From assembly GCF_900128975.1 (NCBI RefSeq), contig NZ_FQVC01000011.1, positions 1 to 64,000 on the forward strand: a stretch of DNA of 64,000 nt, in the 5' to 3' direction. This document shows, piece after piece, positions 42,366 through 51,129 of this stretch. The stretch comes from Devosia limi DSM 17137 (GTDB taxonomy: Bacteria; Pseudomonadota; Alphaproteobacteria; Rhizobiales; Devosiaceae). Made by a program: the position numbers and the translations under genes. Under the pieces are notes generated by a model. The model had not been told where the DNA came from, made no database searches, and saw only the letters and a list, made by a program, of their open reading frames with translations. Position 1 is the first letter of the stretch; every line of letters begins with the position of its first letter.

Positions 42366-44396
42366 ATGATGTTTAGAATCAATAACATTTCGCTCCGAGC
42401 ATCTACTGCCGCAACGAAGTTCGGCGCTGAGATTCCTCTGAAGCCCGGTCTAAACATAGTCTCTGCTAGAAACTCCGCCGGGAAATCCACCGCGCTTCAA
42501 GCAATAATTTATGGCCTCGGACTTGAACGATCGCTCAGCCCGAGTCTAGAGGTCCCTCTCCCCTACGCATTGCGGCAACGGCTCCATGCGGCTCCCGAAC
42601 TCGCGTACCAAGACGTCATTTCCTCTCATGTTGAACTGGAATTACAGAACAACTCGGGTCAAAGGGTCCTGTTGCACAGAGATATTGTTGGAGGCGCGGA
42701 GAGAAAACTCATCAGGGCCACGATCTATTCCGGCGAACATGCCGAGAAACGTGACTTCTTTGTCCACGATCCTGGCGCAGCGCAGAATGAGGATGGCTTC
42801 CACAAATTCCTTGAAAAGTTTCTCGGTTGGACTTTGCCTTCTGTTCCGACGTTTGATGGCCGTGAAGTACTTCTATATGTCGAAGCCATATTTCCAATGC
42901 TCTTCGTGGAACAAAAGCGCGGATGGTCAACAATACAAGGTCCGCTCCCAACTCACTTCAAGATTCAGGACCTCAACCGGCGGGTAATGGAATTTCTACT
43001 CGACTTGGACGTAGCAAAGTTACGCCGTAGACAGTCAGAGCTCAGGCTACAGCTGTCCGAATTAACCTCACAATGGCACGCGGTCGGCACGGAACTTAGG
43101 GCCGCCGCTGGCGTAGGCTTTAAAGTAAGCGCCTTCCCGCCAGAGCCGAGGGGCGCTGCTTCCGCATTGTCGATCAGTTTCGAAGCATTCAACGATGACA
43201 AATGGGTCCCGCTCGACGAGCACATCGTGTCTCTGGCTAAAGAAGCCGAGGAAATTGAGATCGATTTTTCGCAAAATGTAGAAGACGCAGCGCCGGGCCT
43301 ACAATTGCAGCTTGCCCGGAGCAGAGAGCGGTTGGAAGAATTAAATGTTCGAATGTCTAGCATACGGCAAGAGTGGGTTTTACTTCACGCCGATGCACAA
43401 TCGTTGCGGGAGCGCATTGCAACGCTTGATGTGGACCTTACGCGAAACAAGGATGCTGCAAAACTAAAGAGGCTTGGATCTGTAATAGGATCTGCGGCAG
43501 CCACACATGTTTGTCCCACATGCCATCAAGAATTGCAGACGGAGCTGCTTCCGACTTCCTCTTCCCCGGCCATGGCAATCGAAGAAAACGTCGAATTCAT
43601 TCGGTCACAACTGAAACTTTGCAACGCAAATCTGTCTTCCAACTTGAGATCGATGGAGCAAGTCCAAGAACTTCATGCGGCCGTTCAGCAGGAAGTTCAA
43701 TCAGTCCAGCAGCGAATACGCCAAATTCGTGGTGAGCTGACCAAGCCGGCGACATCTGTCTCACGTGCTAGTTTAATGCGCTCAGTCGAAATTGCGTCTG
43801 CAATTGATAACGCAAAAAAACTACTACAGTCACTTGCTGGACTTCGAGACGGCCTGGTCTTGATAGCCGAACGACATAAGACTCTGTCAGAAGAGCTAAA
43901 ATCGATCGGAAAACAGGAATTAAGTCCCGAAGATTTGGAGAAGATCGAATATTTTCAGTCTAACCTACGCAAAAGGCTAGAGAATTACTCTTTCAAGAGC
44001 TTCAATCCTAGCGAAATTTCTTTGTCTGATGACAATTTTAGGCCACTAGTCGTAAGCAGAACCGACGTCGGAGTATTAGAGCGGGAGCTGGGGTTCGAGA
44101 TGTCAGCAAGTGACGGCATTAGGATGAAATGGGCTTACTACCTGTCGCTTTTGCAATGCTCGCAGAAATTCTCGACAAACCATCCGGGCGTGGCAGTATT
44201 CGACGAACCGGGGCAGCAAGCGATGGAGTTGGATAGTATTAGATCGTTCCTCGTAGATGCATCTCATTTTTCGCCACGAGATTCACAGATCATTGTCGCC
44301 GCCACGTACGAAAACGTAGCGCCCTTGATACCTGAGCTTTCTGCGCTGGACGTGAACAGGGTGCACTTCGACGGGTTGCTTCTTCAGCCACTTTGA
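42366..44396 (+). CDS. ABC-3C system Rad50/SMC-like ATPase
   Basis: 676 residues (ATG at 42366, or the adjacent ATG at 42369). N-terminal ATPase half with Walker A ARNSAGKST (residues 34-42; Ala replaces the first Gly, which is allowed) and a Q-loop in FVEQKRGWS. Long coiled coils run over about residues 210-560 with a CPTC zinc-hook-like pair at about residue 383 (HVCPTCHQEL). The C-terminal half has the ABC signature region MSASDGIRMKWAYYLSLLQ and Walker B GVAVFDEPGQQ (about 610). The usual H-loop His is replaced (IIVAATYEN). It should hold or sense DNA ends or unusual DNA and drive the partner proteins. Confidence 0.82.
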   Translation: MMFRINNISLRASTAATKFGAEIPLKPGLNIVSARNSAGKSTALQAIIYGLGLERSLSPSLEVPLPYALRQRLHAAPELAYQDVISSHVELELQNNSGQRVLLHRDIVGGAERKLIRATIYSGEHAEKRDFFVHDPGAAQNEDGFHKFLEKFLGWTLPSVPTFDGREVLLYVEAIFPMLFVEQKRGWSTIQGPLPTHFKIQDLNRRVMEFLLDLDVAKLRRRQSELRLQLSELTSQWHAVGTELRAAAGVGFKVSAFPPEPRGAASALSISFEAFNDDKWVPLDEHIVSLAKEAEEIEIDFSQNVEDAAPGLQLQLARSRERLEELNVRMSSIRQEWVLLHADAQSLRERIATLDVDLTRNKDAAKLKRLGSVIGSAAATHVCPTCHQELQTELLPTSSSPAMAIEENVEFIRSQLKLCNANLSSNLRSMEQVQELHAAVQQEVQSVQQRIRQIRGELTKPATSVSRASLMRSVEIASAIDNAKKLLQSLAGLRDGLVLIAERHKTLSEELKSIGKQELSPEDLEKIEYFQSNLRKRLENYSFKSFNPSEISLSDDNFRPLVVSRTDVGVLERELGFEMSASDGIRMKWAYYLSLLQCSQKFSTNHPGVAVFDEPGQQAMELDSIRSFLVDASHFSPRDSQIIVAATYENVAPLIPELSALDVNRVHFDGLLLQPL

Positions 44397-44466
44397 TTCC
44401 CCCCAACTTCTCCCCCTCCCTCCCCCATGCCCCATACTCCCCCGGTTTCAACCCCGGGAGTAACCC

Positions 44467-44847
44467 ATGCCCCAGCGCCGACCAAAGCCCCGTCCAGCGC
44501 CGCCGCTGCGCTTTTCGCGCAGCATCGTGCAGTGCCATTTGCGTCTCAGCCGGCAGGTGAGCGTGCTGCGGGCGGTGTTGCAGGAGCACAAGGCGGGGCC
44601 GGTCGCCGCCGAGACGGTGGCCTTCGTCAACAGCATGCTGATCGAGGCGCAGCGCCTTTATGGCCGTGAGCCCGACATTGCCCGGTTTCAGCTGCTGCCG
44701 CCCGATGCGCGGCTGACCCTGTTTGATCTGCGCCTGATCAACCAGCGGCTGCGCGATGCCGATGCCGTCTTCGCCGATCGCTATGAGGGCCTGCTTTGGC
44801 CGCCTGACGAAACGCCTGGAGCCGACCGGCCATGGCAGGGTGATTGA
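44467..44847 (+). CDS. Hypothetical protein
   Basis: 126 residues with GGGAG upstream of the ATG. Basic, Pro/Arg-rich N-terminus (PQRRPKPRPAPPLRFSRSI) then a helical body (AVLQEHKAGPVAAETVAFVN). The second half of the frame (LTLFDLRLINQRLRDADAVF) is helix-forming. I do not recognise a family. High-GC codon use returns here, so the acquired island ends before it. Confidence 0.55.
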   Translation: MPQRRPKPRPAPPLRFSRSIVQCHLRLSRQVSVLRAVLQEHKAGPVAAETVAFVNSMLIEAQRLYGREPDIARFQLLPPDARLTLFDLRLINQRLRDADAVFADRYEGLLWPPDETPGADRPWQGD

Positions 44848-45359
44848 AAAACTTATCCCCGCCCGCTGGCGGCCATGCCAGACTGCTGTCCATCCCCCGC
44901 CACGGAACGCGGCGCTGACGAGGCGCCGGGCGGCCGGCCGGTGGCCACGGGGCGTCGCTCGAGAGGCGCCTCGCGGTCACCGGTTGGTTCGGGGAGATGG
45001 GGAGGTCGGGGTCGCCCGGCTTCGGTGGGCGACACCGTCAGCAGCGCTTGAAAAACCAGCGTCCCTGGTTCGGTCCCACCAAAAATCCCATCGTGTGCAG
45101 CGGCTTGCGCCCCACACTCTAACTTACCAGGGGCGCCAGCCGCTGCACGCCGTGCCACTCATCCCCGCAGGCCAAGCCATGCGGCGCTTCTGCACGTCTC
45201 AGCTAGCGTTTGGCCGCGAACACTGGATTGACCCCAGCCGCGGGTCAGGCCGAGCCGAAAGGGCGGGTTTTCGAGAACCGGAGCGGAGCGTACCCCGGTA
45301 CGTGAGCACCGGAAGCGGAGAATATCCGCGCTTGCAGGCCGGCCTCACCCGGAGATGGG
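44848..45359. other. Strongly palindromic intergenic region
   Basis: About 510 bp without a credible gene. Inverted repeats: GTCGCCC/GGGCGAC (45011-45033); a 19-bp arm pair matching at 18 of 19 bases (45095-45113 and 45130-45148, 16-nt loop); CCGG..GCGTAC-CCCG-GTACG..CCGG (45278-45312); GCGGA/TCCGC (45315-45329); and AGGCCGGCCT (45335-45344). No T-run follows any of them. A 225-codon frame across the region is probably accidental. Confidence 0.65.
45095..45148. repeat. 54-bp long palindrome
   Basis: Arms of 19 bp (GTGCAGCGGCT..GCCCC and its inverse) differ at one position and enclose ACACTCTAACTTACCA. It is the longest stem in this spacer; it could be a MITE-like remnant or a structured RNA. 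Confidence 0.7.
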
Positions 45360-46388
45360 TTAATCCAGCCAGCCGGACAGCTCTCTACGCACCATGGCTT
45401 CGATCATGTCCATGCCGCCGGGGCTGTCATTGAGGCAGGGAATATAGGCGAACTGCTCGCCCCCCGCTTCCATGAAGGTATCCTTGCCGCCCATGGCGAT
45501 TTCTTCCAGCGTCTCGATGCAGTCGGCCGAGAAGGCCGGCGCCAGGATCGCCACCTTCTTGATGCCCTTGCCCGGCAGTTCGCCCAGCGTCACATCGGTA
45601 TAGGGCTCCAGCCACTTGGTCGGCCCGAACCGGCTCTGGAACGTCACCATCAGCTTGGACTTGTCCCAGCCCAGATACTCGCGCACCAGCCGCGTCGTCT
45701 TGTAGCACTGGCAATGATAGGGGTCGCCGCGCTGCAGATATTCCACCGGCATGCCATGATAGCTGGTGATCACCAGATCCGGCTCGAAATCCAGCTTGGC
45801 CACGCCATCGCGGATCGAATTGCCCAGCGTCTCGACATATTTCGGATCGTCGAAATAGGCCGGTGCCGTGCGCACTGCCGGCTGCCAGCGCATCTGTCCC
45901 AGCGCCTCGAAGGCCTTGTCATTGGCCGTCGCCGTGGTCGTCGCCGAATATTGCGGATAGAGCGGCACCAGGAGGATCTTCTGGCACCCGGCCGCCTGCA
46001 GCTTTTCCAACACGCTCTTGGTCGACGGATTGCCATAGCGCATGGCGAAGTCGACAATCACATTGCCGTCCCCGCTCAGCCGCTGCGCCAGGTTTTCGGT
46101 CTGGTTGCGCGTAATCACCCGCAACGGGCTCTCGTTCTTTTCCTTGTCCCAGATCTGCGCATAGGCATGCCCGCTCTTCTGCGGCCGCACGCTCAGGATC
46201 ACCAGGTTGAGAAGCGGCCACCACAGCCATTTCGGCGTCTCGATCACCCGCGGATCGCTCAGGAATTCCTTCAGGTAGCGACGGACATTCCAGTAGTCCG
46301 TGCCATCCGGCGTCCCCAGATTGAGCAGCAGCACCCCGATCTTGGGGGCTTTGACAGGCTTGTGGCTTGGCGGCAGGTGATCGGACAT
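45360..46388 (-). CDS. hemH: Ferrochelatase
   Basis: 342 residues. Inserts Fe2+ into protoporphyrin IX, the last step of heme synthesis. Conserved: GVLLLNLGTPDGTDYWNVRR, the metal-site His in VITSYHGMPVEYLQRGDPYH, and the C-terminal acidic region FSADCIETLEEI. Four Cys, two in CQCYKTTRL, might bind an Fe-S cluster, but the usual bacterial positions differ. Last gene of a minus-strand series (creatininase, LysR, NicO, hemH), 89 bp after the NicO gene. Confidence 0.96.
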   Translation of the reverse strand: MSDHLPPSHKPVKAPKIGVLLLNLGTPDGTDYWNVRRYLKEFLSDPRVIETPKWLWWPLLNLVILSVRPQKSGHAYAQIWDKEKNESPLRVITRNQTENLAQRLSGDGNVIVDFAMRYGNPSTKSVLEKLQAAGCQKILLVPLYPQYSATTTATANDKAFEALGQMRWQPAVRTAPAYFDDPKYVETLGNSIRDGVAKLDFEPDLVITSYHGMPVEYLQRGDPYHCQCYKTTRLVREYLGWDKSKLMVTFQSRFGPTKWLEPYTDVTLGELPGKGIKKVAILAPAFSADCIETLEEIAMGGKDTFMEAGGEQFAYIPCLNDSPGGMDMIEAMVRRELSGWLD

Positions 46389-46477
46389 GGACCGTCGCAG
46401 TCTGGAGGGATTCTAGGATTTGGCGCGAACCATAACCACTCGCACGCCCAGCGCAAGGCGGCGATGCGCCGCGCTGT

Positions 46478-48154
46478 TCAGAGACTGGCGATCAGCAGCA
46501 GAATTCCGAAGCCAAGCACCGCCACGGCCCCCGCCAGTTCCGCCCACCAGACCACGCTGGCCGTCACCGCATTGTCGGCGCCGCCAATCCGCCTTGCCAG
46601 GCTCTTGGAATAAACCGCCGCCGCCGCCAGCACCGCCACCGTCAACGCCGTCCCCGCCCCCATCAGGAACACCGCGGCGATCCCCGCCACCAGCAATCCC
46701 TGCGACAGCGCGAACACCAGCACCACCAGCGCCCCCGAACATGGCCGCAGGCCCACCGCCAGCACCACGCCCAATTGCTCGCGCCAGCTGCTCCCCGCCA
46801 CGCTGGGCGGCACCACATGCAGATGCGCGTGCTTATCCCCGTCATGCTCATGGCCACTATGATCATGGTCATGCCCATGGTGGTCATGGTCGTGATGATG
46901 GTGGTCGGTTTCGTGCAGATGGTCGTGCGCCTTTTGGCTGAGGTCTGCTCCGTGATGATGATGGCTGTGCCCCCAGCCAAACACCTTGCGCGCAATCAGC
47001 CACAGGCCCAGCAGCGCCACCATGGCGTAGGAGGCGATGCCGATCCAGTTGGCCGCATCGCTCATGGCCAGGCTCGTCATCCGCAATGCCCCGGCCGCCA
47101 CCAGCACGAAAACCACCGCCACCACCGATTGCAGCATGGCCGAGATGATGCTCAGCGAAATGCCGCGCCGCGCCTGGCTCTCATTGGCCAGCATGTAGGA
47201 GGAAATCACCACCTTGCCGTGCCCCGGCCCGGCCGCATGCAGCACGCCATAGACAAAGCTCAGCCCGCCCAGCAGCCAGAACGCCGTCCAGTCATTATGC
47301 AGGGCCCCCAGCGATCCGGTCATCGCACCATAGAACTGGCGCTGCTGGTCCTGCAGCCAGCCAAAAAATCCGCTGCGCGGCAAGGTCAGGCCCGGCTCGG
47401 GCGGCGGCCCGCCAAACGGGGTTGCCGGCCGCGCCTCGGCCACCTGCTTGGTCGCTTCCAGCGCCGTCGCCGCTGCTGGCACCACGCCGGTGCACGACAC
47501 CACGATAATGCCCTGCGTGCCGCGCATCGCCGCCGCCAGGTCGGGCGGCAGTTCCAGCACTTCCGGTCCCAGTGCATACAGCCGTTCTTCAACCTGCTTA
47601 TCCATCGCACGCGGCGGCTCCAACACGACGTTGCAGCTGTCCGGCGCATTCTGCAGCGTCACCTTGGCGGCATCGGCAAAGCTGATCGCCACGTAATATT
47701 CCGGGTCGTTGATCGCCAGTTCAAACCGGTTGCCGGGATGGAACGGTGCCTCGGGCATCACCGAATAGCGCAGCGTCACCCTGCCATCGACATAGTCCAT
47801 GGTCTGGTCGCCGACCGGGGTGAAAGCCAGCATGTCGTCGCCTTCGCCGGCAAAGGTATAAAAGCCGAAATCGGCCAGTCCCAGCATGTTCTCGTCGGCC
47901 AGATCCTGCAGTTCAGCGACGCTGGTAATGCCGTCGCCATCGCTGTCCAGCCCCTGCACCACCCAGGCCGAGAACGCCGCGTCGAACGTCCACTCATGCT
48001 TGAGCGCAGTGACCGCACCATCATCGTCAAAGGCCAGCGTCACCGCCGCATCGATGAAAATATGCGGATGCGCCAGCGCCGGCAGCACCATGGCTCCAGC
48101 AGTCACGGCGAGCGTAAGGAGCCCGGTGGCAAGCTGACGGCAGAATTTCAACAT
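46478..48154 (-). CDS. DUF1007-NicO fusion, nickel/cobalt-type metal transporter
   Basis: 558 residues. Residues 1-35 are a signal sequence, 28-215 a DUF1007 periplasmic domain (AHPHIFIDAAVTLAFDDDGA), and about 270-558 an RcnA/NicO transporter with six or more membrane helices (HAAGPGHGKVVISSYMLANE; VGLRPCSGALVVLVFALSQG). Between two helices (about residues 390-450) is a long His/Asp-rich loop with runs such as HSHHHH and HHHHDHDHHGHDHDHSGHEH, expected to bind Ni, Co or Zn. DUF1007 and NicO are often encoded side by side; here they are one chain. No metal-regulator site was identified. Confidence 0.88.
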   Translation of the reverse strand: MLKFCRQLATGLLTLAVTAGAMVLPALAHPHIFIDAAVTLAFDDDGAVTALKHEWTFDAAFSAWVVQGLDSDGDGITSVAELQDLADENMLGLADFGFYTFAGEGDDMLAFTPVGDQTMDYVDGRVTLRYSVMPEAPFHPGNRFELAINDPEYYVAISFADAAKVTLQNAPDSCNVVLEPPRAMDKQVEERLYALGPEVLELPPDLAAAMRGTQGIIVVSCTGVVPAAATALEATKQVAEARPATPFGGPPPEPGLTLPRSGFFGWLQDQQRQFYGAMTGSLGALHNDWTAFWLLGGLSFVYGVLHAAGPGHGKVVISSYMLANESQARRGISLSIISAMLQSVVAVVFVLVAAGALRMTSLAMSDAANWIGIASYAMVALLGLWLIARKVFGWGHSHHHHGADLSQKAHDHLHETDHHHHDHDHHGHDHDHSGHEHDGDKHAHLHVVPPSVAGSSWREQLGVVLAVGLRPCSGALVVLVFALSQGLLVAGIAAVFLMGAGTALTVAVLAAAAVYSKSLARRIGGADNAVTASVVWWAELAGAVAVLGFGILLLIASL

Positions 48155-48166
48155 GAGCAGATGGCC

Positions 48167-49063
48167 CTAACTGATGGGGTGGGTCGCGAACCACTCAACC
48201 AGATGGTCGATGAGCGCCCGAACCTTGCCGGCAAGGTGCCGGCGATGCGGATAGACCGCCTGCAATGTCTGGCCGGTCGGCAGGAATGGCGTCAGCACCG
48301 GCACCAGCGCCCCCGATGCCACCGCTGGGTCTGCCAGATAGGAAGGCAATACGACAAAACCGAGGCCCATTTCCGCCGCCTGCCGCGCCGCCAGCGGCGA
48401 ATTGACTCGCACCGGCCCGTTGACCGGCACCGAGATGGTTTTACCATCCTCGACAAAGCGCCAGTTCGACTGACCCTGCAGGTTCACATCGACAATGCAG
48501 GGCAGGTTCCGCAGCTGGTCGGGATGCGTTGGCGTGCCATGGGCCTTCAGCAGCGATGGCGACGCCCCCACCACCACATGCATATCGGCGATCTTGCGGG
48601 CGATCAGCGAACTATCGGCCATGGTCGAGATGCGCAACGCCACGTCGATGCCCTCGTCGACGAGGTCGACATAGCGATCCTCCAGCCGCAGATCGAGCGT
48701 CACCTTCGGATACTTCGCCAGGAACTCGAAGATCACCGGCGCCAGCGTCCCCTCGCCGAAATTGCGCGGTGCCGACACCCGCAACAGGCCGCGCGGCTCG
48801 GCGGTCTGGTCGGTAATGGTGGCGTCGAGATCGTCCAGTTGCTGCAGCAGCGCGCTGGCCTCGCGGTAATAGGCCTCGCCCGCCTCGGTCAGGCTGAGCT
48901 TGCGGGTGGTGCGGTTCATCAGCCGCACCCCGAGATAGTCCTCGAGATCGGTCACATATTTGCTGAGCAGCGCCTTGGAGCGCCCATGCTGACGCGCCGC
49001 AGCGGAAAACCCACCGGCGTCGAACACCTGAACGAAGGCCCGAATGCGCGCGAGATCCTGCAT
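48167..49063 (-). CDS. LysR-family transcriptional regulator
   Basis: 298 residues. N-terminal helix-turn-helix (RIRAFVQVFDAGGFSAAARQ) that is unusually continued by HGRSKALLSKYVTDLEDYLG, then a substrate-binding domain (GLLRVSAPRNFGEGTLAPVI). It lies 2 bp after the creatininase stop and 12 bp before the NicO start, so it is a middle gene of that transcript rather than a divergent regulator. Target unknown. Confidence 0.9.
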   Translation of the reverse strand: MQDLARIRAFVQVFDAGGFSAAARQHGRSKALLSKYVTDLEDYLGVRLMNRTTRKLSLTEAGEAYYREASALLQQLDDLDATITDQTAEPRGLLRVSAPRNFGEGTLAPVIFEFLAKYPKVTLDLRLEDRYVDLVDEGIDVALRISTMADSSLIARKIADMHVVVGASPSLLKAHGTPTHPDQLRNLPCIVDVNLQGQSNWRFVEDGKTISVPVNGPVRVNSPLAARQAAEMGLGFVVLPSYLADPAVASGALVPVLTPFLPTGQTLQAVYPHRRHLAGKVRALIDHLVEWFATHPIS

Positions 49064-49065
49064 GT

Positions 49066-49896
49066 CTACTCCAGCCTGTCGAGATCGAAACCGGCGACGT
49101 CATCGACCAATTGTGCAAATCCATTGAGTGCGTGTTGCGCGCTGGCCAAGCCCTTCTCGGCAGATGCCAGCAACGCGTTGCCCACGACGCCCTGCGGGTT
49201 CAGATCCGTGCTGACCCAGCCCGGTCGGGTCTTGCCATGCATTTTGAGCCAGTGTGTCCCGCGATCCATTGCCTGCGCAGCCGAACCAAAATCGGCCCTC
49301 TGCTCGCGCCGCACCGCCGCCGGCCGATAATGCAGCATCAGCGAGGTTTCGATATCGCCCCCATGAATGCCATAGGCCAGCTCATCGGCGCTAAACAGCC
49401 CCTCCGGCTGCCCGAACCGCATCCAGGCGGCACTCACGGCCAGCATCTGCTGTTCCAGGCGCAATCGGGTCGCCAGCAGCCCGGCAATCTCGGAATTGCC
49501 GCCATGGCTGGAGACCATGATCAGCTTGCGCACCCCGGCCCGCCGCGCCGTCATCACCACAGCGTGCCACGCCGCCAGCAGCGTTTCCGCGCTCTGGGTG
49601 AACACGCCCGGCAATGGCAGATGTTCGATGCTGTGCCCCACCGCCTGCAACGGCAGCACCAGCACATCATGATGCGGATCGATGTGGTCGCGCAGCCGCG
49701 CCAGATGCCCCCGGGCGATATCGCAATCGGTCGACAGCGGCAGATGCGGACCATGTGGCTCAATGGCCGCGATGGGCAGCACGGCAATCGTTCCGGGCCC
49801 CGCGAATTCAGCAAATTCGGGCGCGGTCAGCTCTTCGGCAAAATAGGTCGCCACCTGTCGCTCCGTCCCAGTGTCAGGCCCGAACGCATACCCCAT
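49066..49896 (-). CDS. Creatininase-family amidohydrolase
   Basis: 276 residues. The metal-binding motifs of the creatininase/MftE family are present: IAAIEPHGPHLPLSTDCDIA (Glu, His, Asp ligands) and MVSSHGGNSEIAGLL, with the family piece LAYGIHGGDIETSLML near the C-terminus. It cuts a cyclic or linear amide; the substrate is not known. First gene of the minus-strand series. The ATG at 49896 is used; a GTG two codons earlier is possible. Confidence 0.88.
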   Translation of the reverse strand: MGYAFGPDTGTERQVATYFAEELTAPEFAEFAGPGTIAVLPIAAIEPHGPHLPLSTDCDIARGHLARLRDHIDPHHDVLVLPLQAVGHSIEHLPLPGVFTQSAETLLAAWHAVVMTARRAGVRKLIMVSSHGGNSEIAGLLATRLRLEQQMLAVSAAWMRFGQPEGLFSADELAYGIHGGDIETSLMLHYRPAAVRREQRADFGSAAQAMDRGTHWLKMHGKTRPGWVSTDLNPQGVVGNALLASAEKGLASAQHALNGFAQLVDDVAGFDLDRLE

Positions 49897-49997
49897 CTGC
49901 ACAAAGTGAACAATAACGGGACTTGGTCGTCGCCAGATTAACGATAGGATGCAAGGCCAATCGACGCGCCTAAGGAGTTCGGACTATTTTCCCACCC

Positions 49998-50420
49998 ATG
50001 TCCAAGCCCTCATCCCGTTCAACGCTCTATCGGCTGATCGAAGCCGGCCAGCTCGCCCACAAGGCCCTGCTGGTTCCCTTGCTCGAACGCGGACTGGAAC
50101 CCGGAGACGACGCCGTGCTGTTTGCGCTGGGGCGCTCCGGCATGGCCGAACCCGATCTCGCTGACGAACTGGGCCTGCCGCTGGATGCGCTCGACGCACG
50201 CATTGCCCGGCTGGCCGAGCGTGGCCTGGTTGGTCGCCAGGCCGTCGGGCCCGAACTTGCACCCGGGCTGGCGCTGACCGAACGCGGCATCCGCATTCGC
50301 AACAGCCTCGCCGATAACTGGGCCCAGCTCGAAGAGGCTCTTCTGGGTGAGCTCAAATCCAAGCAACGCAAGTCGCTCGGCGGCACGCTCAAGCGCTTCG
50401 TCGCCCTGCTCAAGCTCTGA
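49998..50420 (+). CDS. MarR-like winged-helix protein
   Basis: 140 residues. The pattern ALLVPLLERGLEPGDDAVLF, DLADELGLPLDALDARIARL and AERGLVGRQ with a wing (GLALTERGIRIRNSLADNW) fits the MarR superfamily. The Lys-rich tail KSKQRKSLGGTLKRF is unusual. Effector and target unknown. Divergent from the creatininase gene and followed by an SH3b gene 105 bp away. Confidence 0.75.
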   Translation: MSKPSSRSTLYRLIEAGQLAHKALLVPLLERGLEPGDDAVLFALGRSGMAEPDLADELGLPLDALDARIARLAERGLVGRQAVGPELAPGLALTERGIRIRNSLADNWAQLEEALLGELKSKQRKSLGGTLKRFVALLKL

Positions 50421-50525
50421 CCGGCCCAACATGACTGGACCATTCAGGTCCGGTTCATCGGCAAAGGTGTTTTCTGTCTCCACGGGCATCGACCTGCCCC
50501 CCAAATGGTAACAGGAGTTCAGCAC

Positions 50526-51002
50526 ATGGCCTTGAACAAGAAAATCCTCGCCGGTGGACTGGCGGCTCTGGCGCTTCTGGCGACGACCGCAGCAGCTTCC
50601 GCCGCCCCCGCCTTCGCCAGCAGCAATGTCAATGTGCGCTCGGGCCCCGGCACCGGCTACCGCGCCATCGATACCCTGCGCCGCGGTGAACGCGTCGACA
50701 TCCAGTACTGCCGTGGCAGCTGGTGCTTCGTCGAGAAGGATGGCCCCAATGGTTGGGTCGCCGCCAATTATCTCGAACGCGGCCGCCCGAGCCGTCCCGA
50801 CTGGAACGACGACCATTGGGATCGCCCCAATTGGAACCGCCCCGGCCGTCCCGGACCCGATTGGGGTTGGGATCGTCCCGGCCGTCCGAACTGGGGTCAC
50901 ACCCGTCCGCCGCGCCCCCAGCCCCTGCCGATCTATCCGTCCAGGCCGGGCGCCAGCTTCTGCTTCAATGGCCCCAACGGCTACTTCTGCGCCGGCAGCT
51001 AG
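50526..51002 (+). CDS. Secreted SH3b-domain protein with Trp/Pro/Arg-rich tail
   Basis: 158 residues with AGGAG upstream of the ATG. A signal peptide to about residue 30, then an SH3b domain closely similar to those at 31.6-33.9 kb (SNVNVRSGPGTGYRAIDTLR, NGWVAANYLERG). The C-terminal half has a repeated Trp/Pro/Arg/Asp-rich tail (DDHWDRPNWNRPGRPGPDWG) instead of the crystallin-like domain. A fourth member of the SH3b family in this window, probably acting at the cell wall. Confidence 0.85.
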   Translation: MALNKKILAGGLAALALLATTAAASAAPAFASSNVNVRSGPGTGYRAIDTLRRGERVDIQYCRGSWCFVEKDGPNGWVAANYLERGRPSRPDWNDDHWDRPNWNRPGRPGPDWGWDRPGRPNWGHTRPPRPQPLPIYPSRPGASFCFNGPNGYFCAGS

Positions 51003-51129
51003 AGTCACCAATGCCAACGCCGCCCTTCGGGGCGGCGTCTTCACATCCGGCGCCACCCGACGCAACCTGCCCGTCTGTCATTCGTTGTCCTGCCAAGCCT
51101 TATGGCACCCACACGGAAGGATATTTGAG

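Noticed and set aside
45050-45085. A TGGTTCGGTCC segment resembling a tRNA T-arm
   Set aside because: No acceptor, D or anticodon stems could be built around it.
44756-45433. 225-codon frame between the 44467 gene and hemH
   Set aside because: Composition is Arg/Pro-rich, it has no ribosome-binding site, it overlaps hemH, and the DNA is dominated by palindromes.
46775-49330. 851-codon frame on the plus strand
   Set aside because: It lies opposite NicO, LysR and creatininase, which have clear domains; the translation is Arg/His/Gln-rich without domains.
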